NCBI RefSeq assembly: GCF_014648255.1
Contig: NZ_BMQT01000011.1
Span: forward strand, 1-64,000
DNA from: Nocardioides albus
Lineage (GTDB): Bacteria; Actinomycetota; Actinomycetes; Propionibacteriales; Nocardioidaceae
Length of the DNA: 64,000 nt
Reading direction: 5' to 3'
The translations under genes were made by a program, and so were the position numbers. The notes under the pieces are model-generated. The model had not been told where the DNA came from. It ran no database searches and was given only the letters and a program-made list of their open reading frames with translations. This document shows, one piece after another, positions 57,943 through 64,000 of this stretch. Positions within the stretch are counted from its first letter, which is position 1, and each line of letters starts with the position of its first letter.

Positions 57943-57984
57943 CACGCCGGCCGGGTCGTCCTCGGGGGCGGCCCGGCCGGCGTG
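57943..57984. terminator. Terminator between FepB-like gene and ABC pair
   Basis: CACGCCGGCCGGG and CCCGGCCGGCGTG form a 13-bp stem over a 16-base loop, extended by GAG/CTC pairs. It lies between convergent genes. Confidence 0.8.
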
Positions 57985-57995
57985 ACTCTCCGTGC

Positions 57996-59738
57996 CTACT
58001 CTCTGGCGAGGAGCCGCCAGCCCTCGGCCTGCGTACGTTCGCGCCAGAAGTCGAGGTAGCGGCCGTCGTGGGCGAGGAGCTCCTCGTGGGAGCCGCGCTC
58101 CACGATCCGGCCGCAGTCGAGGACGACGATCTGGTCGGCGGCGACGACGGTCTGGAGGCGGTGGGCGATGACGATCACCGTACGGTCGGCGGCGAGCGCG
58201 GTGAGCGCCTCCTGGACGGCGGCCTCGTTCTCGGCGTCGAGGGCGGCGGTCGCCTCGTCGAGGAGGACGACGGGGGCGTCCTTCAGCAGCGCCCGGGCGA
58301 TCGAGACCCGCTGCTTCTCACCGCCCGAGAGCGTGGACCCGGCCTCGCCGATCCGGGTCTGCCAGCCGTGCGGGAGACGCGCGACGATGTCGTCGACGCG
58401 GGCCAGCCGGGCGGCCTCGCGCAGCTCGTCGTCGGTGGCGTCGGGGCGCGACATCAGCACGTTGTCGCGCAGGGTGCCCTCGAAGAGGTACACATCCTGG
58501 AAGACGATCGAGACGCGCTGCATCAGCGCCTCGATCCCCAGATCGCGTACGTCGACCCCGCCGAGCCTCACCGAGCCCGCCGTGACGTCGTGGAACCGGG
58601 CGACCAGGCGCAGCAGGGTGCTCTTCCCCGAGCCCGACGGCCCGACCACGGCGGTCAGCGAGCGTGGCGGCGCGGTGAGGGAGACCTCGTCGAGGACCGG
58701 CGTGGTGCCGTCGTAGGAGAAGGTCACCTCGCGCAGCTCGATGCCGCTGTCGGCGGGTTCGCCGGGCGTGGCGGGCTCGGGGAGCGGCTCGAGGGCCAGC
58801 ACGTCGAGAACACGTCGCAACGACCCCTCCGCGATCCGGAGCGCGCTGGAGAGCTCGCCGTAGTCGATGAGCGACTCCACGAACCGCACGGTGAGGACGA
58901 GCAGACCGATCGCCGTGGCCGGGGCGAGCGTGCCGCCGAGGCTGAGGTGGACGGCCAGCGCGATCACCAAGGTGAGCAACGCCTGGATGGAGAGCAGCTG
59001 GATCCCCAGGCCGCCGAACCCGGTCACCAGCAGCCGGCGCGAGGCCCGCTTCTGCTCCCGCAGCGCGGTCTCGACCAGCTCGTTGCCGTGGACGGTGCGA
59101 CCGAAGACCCGCAGCGCCGGCTGGTTGAGGGCGAACTCGACCACGCGCGCCGAGCCCTCCGCCATCGCGGCGTCGTAGGCGCCCTCACCGCGGCCGACGA
59201 TCGTCGCCAGGAGCCGGGTCGTGGCCAGCACCGCGACGACCCCCACGAGGAGCGCGAGCGCCAGGCGCCACTCCAGGAACGCCATCGCGACGACCACGGT
59301 TACCGGGCTGACCACGGCGGCGATCAGCGGCCGCAGCAGATGTCCTGGCACCGAGGCGATGTCGGTGGCGCCCTTGGAGGCCATCCGGGAGAGCTGGCCG
59401 GTGCGATCCTGGTCGTACCAGCCCAGCGGCAGCCGCACGGTGTGGTCGCCGAGCCGTGCCAGGGTGATGTCGAGCAGGTCGCAGGCCAGGTCGTAGCCGT
59501 CCAGGTTGCCCACCGTCAGCGCCACGTGGTGGGCCACGAAGAGGCCGAAGAGCACGCCCAGCCACGTCGTCGCAGCGTCCCAGTCCTGGCGCAGCGCGGC
59601 GTCCAGGACCGGCACGACACAGGCGAAGGCGAGCCCCTGGAGCACCCCGGTGGCGACGAACATCGCGACCACCCGGGCGAGCTGGTGCCGGTGCGGGCGG
59701 TCCACCAGCGCGGCGATGAGCTGGACGATGATGATCAC
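57996..59738 (-). CDS. ABC transporter half, IrtB/YbtQ-like
   Basis: A 580-residue fused permease-ATPase. Six helices (residues 15-290) precede the ATPase domain with Walker A VVGPSGSGKSTLLR, signature STLSGGEKQRVSIARALLKD and Walker B VVLLDEATAALDAENEA. DRTGQLSRMASKGATDIASV is the YbtQ-type coupling-helix region. Together with its neighbour it resembles IrtAB/YbtPQ, exporter-fold transporters that import ferric siderophores. The start GTG overlaps the stop of the partner gene (GTGA). Confidence 0.8.
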   Translation of the reverse strand: MIIIVQLIAALVDRPHRHQLARVVAMFVATGVLQGLAFACVVPVLDAALRQDWDAATTWLGVLFGLFVAHHVALTVGNLDGYDLACDLLDITLARLGDHTVRLPLGWYDQDRTGQLSRMASKGATDIASVPGHLLRPLIAAVVSPVTVVVAMAFLEWRLALALLVGVVAVLATTRLLATIVGRGEGAYDAAMAEGSARVVEFALNQPALRVFGRTVHGNELVETALREQKRASRRLLVTGFGGLGIQLLSIQALLTLVIALAVHLSLGGTLAPATAIGLLVLTVRFVESLIDYGELSSALRIAEGSLRRVLDVLALEPLPEPATPGEPADSGIELREVTFSYDGTTPVLDEVSLTAPPRSLTAVVGPSGSGKSTLLRLVARFHDVTAGSVRLGGVDVRDLGIEALMQRVSIVFQDVYLFEGTLRDNVLMSRPDATDDELREAARLARVDDIVARLPHGWQTRIGEAGSTLSGGEKQRVSIARALLKDAPVVLLDEATAALDAENEAAVQEALTALAADRTVIVIAHRLQTVVAADQIVVLDCGRIVERGSHEELLAHDGRYLDFWRERTQAEGWRLLARE

Positions 59739-61606
59739 GCCGATTCCACCTCGTCCACGTCGGTCGAGCCGGCACGCCTGCTGGTCGAGCCGTCCCCGCC
59801 GTTGGTCTCGACACGCTCGCTGGCGCTCGCGGCTCGACCAGCGGGGGTGACGGCTTGATCGGCGGGGGCCGGGTGGGCGCGCTGGTCAGCCGCCCAGAGC
59901 CGCGCATAACGCCCGCCCCGGGCGAGGAGCTCGCGGTGCGTGCCGCGCTCGGCGATCCGGCCCTCGTCGAGCACGACGATCTGGTCGGCCGCGGTGACCG
60001 TCGAGAGCCGATGAGCGATCACCAGCAGCGTACGGCCGGCGACGAGGCGGGACAGCGCGCGCTGGACGAGCGCCTCCGACTCGGGATCGGCCGCGGCGGT
60101 GGCCTCGTCGAGGACGAGGATCGGGGTGTCGGAGAGGAGGGCACGGGCGATCGCGACCCTCTGCCGCTCGCCTCCGGAGAGCTGGGCGTCCTCGCCGACA
60201 ACCGACGCGTAGCCGCGCGGGAGCTCGTCGATGCGGTCGGCGATCTGCGCGGCCTCGGCCGCGCGGCGTACGTCCTCCTCGGGGGCCTGCGGGTGGGCGA
60301 GCCGGATGTTGTCCCGGATGGAGGTACGCAGCAGCCCGGTGTCCTGGAAGACGAACGAGACCAGCTCGTAGAGCTGAGCGCTCGTCAGCTCGCGCAGGTC
60401 CACGCCGTCGATCGTGATCCGGCCCGCGATCGGGTCGGCGAACCGGGGCAGCAGCTTGGCCAGCGTCGACTTGCCCGAGCCGGAGTGGCCCACGAGCGCG
60501 GTCACGGTGCCTGGTTCGAGGACCAGGTCGATGTCGTGGAGCACCGGTGGCGCGCCGGGGGAGTAGGCGAAGGAGACGTCATGGAGCTCGACGCGGGACG
60601 AGGCGGGTGCCTGGGCGGGCACGGTCGGCTCCGGAAGCTCCGGCTCGGCCAGCAGGCGTTGGATGCGCCGGGCCGCCTCGGTGGCCTCGCGCAGCTCGCG
60701 GGCGGCGTAGCCGGCGACGGTGACCGGGGCAGTCATGGCCAGGCCGAGGACGAGGAACGGGACCAGGTCGGGACCGGTGATCCAGTCGGCCCGGAGCATC
60801 CAGACCCCGGCACCGAGCACGAGAACCAGCGTCAGCGCCGGTGTCAGCGCGAGCTCCATCAGCAGCATCCCGAACGCGGAGTGACGCATCCAGGCCCGGT
60901 TGAACCCGCCGAACCGGGTGGCGACCTCGGCCAGCCGGCGGTGAGCCTGCCCGGTGGCGCCGAAGGTCTTGATCTCCGCGATCCCGCCGGTGTTCTCGAC
61001 AGTGGCCGCGGCCAGCTCGGCCAGCCCGGCGTCATAGTCGCGGTAGAGCGCCCCGGCGCCCCGCATCGAGATCCGGAATCCGATCAGGCCGAGCACGAGC
61101 GGGACGAGGGTCATCAGGGCGAGCGGTGGAGAGACGACGAAGAGGTAGACGGCGACGACGGTCGGCAGCGTGATCGCCGCGGTCAGCTCCATGACCGAGT
61201 GGGCGACCAGATGGTGCAGCGCGGCGACGTCGTCCTGCACCGCCTTCTTCACGGTGCCGGAGTTGCGCTCGGTGAACCACGCCAACGGCACCCGGCCGAG
61301 CCGAGCGACCAGCAGCCGGCGCAGGTGAATGGAGAGGTCGAGGTCGGCGACGTGGGAGAGCCAGGACGAGCCGAGCACCGTCGCGAGGCGCACCAGCAGC
61401 GCCGCCACGCTCACCCAGACCACCACCCAGGCACGGTCGGCATCGACAGCGGCACCGGACGCCGCCGGCAGCAGGATCCGGGCGAGCTCGACGATCCCGA
61501 CCAGCGGCACCAGGCCGGCGACGGTCGAGACGACCATCAGCAGCAGGCTGCCGATCAGCCTTCCCCGGACAGGACGAAGCGTCTGGAGGAGGGGAGAAGC
61601 GGGCAA
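59735..61606 (-). CDS. ABC transporter half, IrtA/YbtP-like
   Basis: A 623-residue partner. The membrane part contains LAWFTERNSGTVKKAVQDDV and AALHHLVAHSVMELTAAITL, the stretch shared with IrtA and YbtP. The ATPase domain has Walker A LVGHSGSGKSTLAKL, signature AQLSGGERQRVAIARALLSD and Walker B ILVLDEATAAADPES. The siderophore-interaction (SID) reductase domain that precedes the transporter in mycobacterial IrtA is absent. The last 35 residues are coded by repeat DNA (59759-59842). A TTG start with AGGA 9 bases upstream is used. Confidence 0.78.
   Translation of the reverse strand: MPASPLLQTLRPVRGRLIGSLLLMVVSTVAGLVPLVGIVELARILLPAASGAAVDADRAWVVVWVSVAALLVRLATVLGSSWLSHVADLDLSIHLRRLLVARLGRVPLAWFTERNSGTVKKAVQDDVAALHHLVAHSVMELTAAITLPTVVAVYLFVVSPPLALMTLVPLVLGLIGFRISMRGAGALYRDYDAGLAELAAATVENTGGIAEIKTFGATGQAHRRLAEVATRFGGFNRAWMRHSAFGMLLMELALTPALTLVLVLGAGVWMLRADWITGPDLVPFLVLGLAMTAPVTVAGYAARELREATEAARRIQRLLAEPELPEPTVPAQAPASSRVELHDVSFAYSPGAPPVLHDIDLVLEPGTVTALVGHSGSGKSTLAKLLPRFADPIAGRITIDGVDLRELTSAQLYELVSFVFQDTGLLRTSIRDNIRLAHPQAPEEDVRRAAEAAQIADRIDELPRGYASVVGEDAQLSGGERQRVAIARALLSDTPILVLDEATAAADPESEALVQRALSRLVAGRTLLVIAHRLSTVTAADQIVVLDEGRIAERGTHRELLARGGRYARLWAADQRAHPAPADQAVTPAGRAASASERVETNGGDGSTSRRAGSTDVDEVESA
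59759..59842. repeat. Dispersed repeat cluster in the 3' end of the IrtA-like gene
   Basis: Three GGTCGAGCC-type motifs (59763, 59782 and the reverse at 59832) surround a dyad element: TTGGTCTCGACACGCTCGCT through GGCTCGACCAGC (59802-59842). Its core (GAGCGCCAGCGAGCG on the minus strand) shares bases with the SERQRA cassette head. Read in frame, it codes the polar tail of the transporter. Confidence 0.5.
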
Positions 61607-61656
61607 ATCAGGGTTCCTGCCGAGATCGAGGGGTTGCTGCGTACGGGATCCGGGGA

Positions 61657-62328
61657 TCAGCCGCCGTGACCGGTCGGAGCGAGGAGCCGCTCGAGCTCGT
61701 CCTCTTTCTCGGTGGGCACGACGAAGAGGAGCTCGTCGCCCTGCTCGAGAGGCTGCTCGGGCGTGGGTACGTAGACCTGGCCGTCACGCAGGAGCGTGAC
61801 CAGCGCGCAGTTCTCCGGGAACGGCACCAGACCGGTGGGCTTGCCGACATAGGGCGAGTCGGCGGGCAGGGTGATCTCGACCAGGTTGGCCTGGCCCTGC
61901 CGGAAGGTGAACAGCCGCACCAGATCGCCGACGGTGACCGCCTCCTCGACCAGCGCGGACATGATCCGCGGCGTCGAGACGTTGACGTCGACACCCCAGG
62001 CCTCGGTGAAGAGCCACTCGTTGTTGGGGTGGTTGACCCGGCCGACGGTGCGCGGCACGCCGAACTCCGTCTTGGCCAGCAGCGAGCAGACCAGGTTGGC
62101 CTTGTCGTCCCCGGTCGCGGCGATGGCCACGTCGCAGTTGTCGAGCCGGGCCTCCTCGAGCGAGGAGAGCTCGCAGGCATCGGCGAGCAGCCATTCGGCG
62201 TCGGGCACCCGCTCGGGCTTGATCGCGCCTGGGTTCTTGTCGATGAGGAGCACCTCGTGACCGTTGGTGATCAGCTCACGGGCGATGGACCTGCCGACGG
62301 CTCCGGCTCCCGCAATGGCTACGCGCAT
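61657..62328 (-). CDS. ceoC: TrkA-type K+ channel/transport regulator, CeoC
   Basis: A 223-residue RCK protein. The NAD-binding Rossmann domain begins MRVAIAGAGAVGRSIARELI with Asp at the end of the second strand (LLIDKNP), and a TrkA-C domain from about 140 ends LEQGDELLFVVPTEKEDELE. It gates a potassium transporter in response to nucleotides. It overlaps the preceding ceoB gene by one base and is expressed with it. Confidence 0.92.
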   Translation of the reverse strand: MRVAIAGAGAVGRSIARELITNGHEVLLIDKNPGAIKPERVPDAEWLLADACELSSLEEARLDNCDVAIAATGDDKANLVCSLLAKTEFGVPRTVGRVNHPNNEWLFTEAWGVDVNVSTPRIMSALVEEAVTVGDLVRLFTFRQGQANLVEITLPADSPYVGKPTGLVPFPENCALVTLLRDGQVYVPTPEQPLEQGDELLFVVPTEKEDELERLLAPTGHGG

Positions 62329-62990
62329 CAGTCTTCCTCGGGGCCGTTCTTGATGGTCTTGTAGGCCTGCGCGGTGTTCTCCTCGCGCATCACGACGTGG
62401 AGCACGTCGCCCTCCTGGATCACGCTCTCGCGGACCGGGAGGATGCCCTCGCCGAGCCGGTCGATCCAGGCGATGCGGCTGCCGGACTGGCGCTGGAACT
62501 TGATGGTCCGCTCACCGACCCAGGACTCGGGCATGATCACCTGGTCGATGCGGATGTTGCCCGACATGTCCCGGAAGTCGGGCTCGGCGCCCGCCGGGAG
62601 GAGTCGGCGGAGCACCTGGTCGGCGGTCCACTTCACGGTCGCCACCGTGCTGATCCCGAGGCGCTGGTAGACCTCGGCGCGGCCGGGGTCGTAGATGCGT
62701 GCCACGACCTGCTGGATGCCGAACTCCTCGCGGGCGACCCGCGCGGAGATGATGTTGGAGTTGTCGCCGCTGGAGACCGCCGCGAACGCCTCGGCCCGCT
62801 TGATGCCGGCCTTGAGCAGGACCTCGCGGTCGAAGCCCATCCCGGCGACCTTGTCGCCGTTGAAGCCCGGTCCGAGCCGCCGGAAGGCGTCCGAGTTCTG
62901 GTCGATGACCGAGACCGTGTGGTTGCGGTCCTCGAGGCTTCTGGCCAGGGTCGAGCCGACGCGGCCACAGCCCATGATCACTACGTGCAC
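62328..62990 (-). CDS. ceoB: TrkA-type K+ channel/transport regulator, CeoB
   Basis: A 220-residue RCK protein. HVVIMGCGRVGSTLARSLED and VSVIDQNSDAFRRLG form the NAD site; TrkA-C follows (VIQEGDVLHVVMREENTAQA). The pair is homologous to Rv2691/Rv2692 (ceoB/ceoC). The GTG start diverges from the APC permease gene, as in mycobacteria. The pair is first of the operon that continues into ceoC. Confidence 0.92.
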   Translation of the reverse strand: MHVVIMGCGRVGSTLARSLEDRNHTVSVIDQNSDAFRRLGPGFNGDKVAGMGFDREVLLKAGIKRAEAFAAVSSGDNSNIISARVAREEFGIQQVVARIYDPGRAEVYQRLGISTVATVKWTADQVLRRLLPAGAEPDFRDMSGNIRIDQVIMPESWVGERTIKFQRQSGSRIAWIDRLGEGILPVRESVIQEGDVLHVVMREENTAQAYKTIKNGPEED

Positions 62991-63109
62991 CGTGTCATGA
63001 TTGCACTCGTGCGGCCCGCCCGTCGCCTACGCCCTCGAAGTTGGCGTGTTCGGTGCGATGGCGATCCGGAAGCGGGTGGAATGCGCTCGGTGCCGTAGCG
63101 TCTGCGGTT

Positions 63110-64000
63110 GTGGGTGTTGGTGATGTCTCCAAGCGGATACTGATCGGCCGCAAGCTCCGGAGCTCGCAGCTCGGCGAGACGCTGCTGCCGAAGCGCATCG
63201 CGCTACCCGTCTTCGCCAGCGACGCGCTCTCCTCGGTCGCCTACGCGCCCGACGAGATCTTCATCATGCTGGCGGTCGCGGGCGCGTCGGCGTACGCCTG
63301 GTCCTGGAAGATCGGCCTGGTCGTCGCCCTGGTGATGCTGACCGTCGTCGCCTCCTACCGGCAGACGGTGCACGCCTATCCCAGCGGCGGCGGCGACTAC
63401 GAGGTCGCCACCGTCAACCTGGGACGCAACGCGGGCGTGACCGTGGCCAGCGCGTTGCTGGTCGACTACGTGCTGACGGTGGCGGTGTCGATCTCCAACG
63501 CCGCCCAGTACGCCGCCAGCGCGATCCCCAGCCTGATCGGCAACGAGGTGCTGGTCGCCTCGACCGCGATCGTGCTGCTCACGGCGATGAACCTGCGGGG
63601 CGTACGCGAGTCCGGGACCTTCTTCGCGGTCCCGACCTACCTGTTCATGTTCGCCATCCTCGGCATGGGTCTCTACGGCCTGATGCTGCTGCTGAACGGC
63701 AACCTGCCCGAGGCGGAGAGCGCGCACCTCCAGATCCGTCCCGAGGAGGGCTGGGAAGGCACGCTCAACCAGATCGCGCTCGTCTTCCTGCTCGCCCGCG
63801 CCTTCTCGTCCGGTTGTGCGGCGCTGACCGGTGTGGAGGCGATCTCCAACGGCGTACCCGCCTTCCAGCGCCCCAAGAGCAAGAACGCCGCCACCACGCT
63901 GCTGCTCCTCGGTCTGATCGCGGTCTCGATGATGATGAGCATCATCGTGCTGGCCAAGCAGATGAGCATCCGCTACGTCGACCCGCACAAGCTGGACCAG
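63110..64000 (+). CDS. APC-superfamily permease (Rv2690c-like), 3' end beyond window
   Basis: The first 297 codons of a transporter. The opening LPVFASDALSSVAYAPDEIF is diagnostic for this KUP/APC subfamily, followed by helices with SGGGDYEVATVNLGRN and LTGVEAISNGVPAFQRPKSK. The N-terminal soluble segment has GRKLRSSQLGETLLPKRIA. Likely substrate is an amino acid or K+. The GTG at 63110 follows TAGCGT (63096-63101) by 8 bases. It is divergent from ceoBC; the mycobacterial homologue (Rv2690c) has the same position. The remaining coding sequence lies beyond 64000. Confidence 0.85.
   Translation, partial: MGVGDVSKRILIGRKLRSSQLGETLLPKRIALPVFASDALSSVAYAPDEIFIMLAVAGASAYAWSWKIGLVVALVMLTVVASYRQTVHAYPSGGGDYEVATVNLGRNAGVTVASALLVDYVLTVAVSISNAAQYAASAIPSLIGNEVLVASTAIVLLTAMNLRGVRESGTFFAVPTYLFMFAILGMGLYGLMLLLNGNLPEAESAHLQIRPEEGWEGTLNQIALVFLLARAFSSGCAALTGVEAISNGVPAFQRPKSKNAATTLLLLGLIAVSMMMSIIVLAKQMSIRYVDPHKLDQ

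Noticed and set aside
1..64000. tRNA, rRNA or CRISPR
   Set aside because: I saw no cloverleaf-like sequence with a T-loop motif, no rRNA segments, and no regularly spaced identical repeats separated by spacers.

Overview
The window is a high-GC actinobacterial chromosome segment. It carries a complete Pup-proteasome locus (trmI, arc, dop, pup, prcB, prcA, pafA, pafB, pafC), Tat genes, helY, a coproporphyrin-type ferrochelatase, and the dut to ceoBC neighbourhood. Gene content, order and style (GTG starts, many leaderless promoters) suggest Nocardioides or another member of the Nocardioidaceae; the genus is inferred, not proven.

Layout. 1-70: a scrap that looks like the end of an IS481-type transposase. 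74-5,226: RecB-like nuclease, M50 protease, trmI and arc, as in the mycobacterial trmI-mpa region. 5,396-16,277: an 11-kb accessory block separating arc from dop (lipoprotein plus KAP-type membrane NTPase, PadR plus quinone reductase, DUF2157 plus GDYXXLXY pair, small membrane proteins, methyltransferase, acetyltransferase, DUF2207 protein). 16,385-20,094: dop, pup, prcB, prcA and a strong terminator. 20,111-24,161: a second interruption (transporter remnant, VOC protein, endonuclease/exonuclease/phosphatase protein, SulP transporter with a divergent MerR regulator). 24,243-33,626: pafA, FKBP lipoprotein, pafB, pafC, tatA, tatC, diacylglycerol kinase and helY. 33,629-36,871: a PH-like membrane protein between 21-bp phased repeats, hemH/cpfC, inositol monophosphatase, DUF4193. 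36,950-40,148: DUF4235, DUF3093, dut, DUF3710, OB-fold protein, DUF3159.

40,145-61,606 is a 21-kb block between DUF3159 and the ceoB/ceoC K+-uptake genes, which are close neighbours in mycobacteria. Most of it reads as a metal-limitation island: a Zur-like regulator, two operons of cysteine-free ribosomal protein paralogues (L28, S14; L31B, L32, S18, L36), a COG0523-like protein with no P-loop, a COG0701 permease with a histidine-rich TIGR03943 partner, a PepSY protein, a FecBCD-type importer, and two ABC-exporter-fold pairs. Three related 19-bp dyads in front of the two ribosomal operons and at the ABC divergon tie these genes into one probable zinc regulon. 61,657-64,000 returns to the conserved backbone with ceoC, ceoB and an APC-type permease that runs off the window.

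The least expected feature is a family of 84-87-bp cassettes at gene junctions (before dop, between pup and prcB, between two metal-permease genes, with a head-only copy fused into pafC). Each complete copy encodes a 27-28-residue peptide beginning SERQRA, and its end supplies the Shine-Dalgarno sequence and an ATGA or GTGA overlap for the next gene. The dop copy sits directly behind its own leaderless -10 box.
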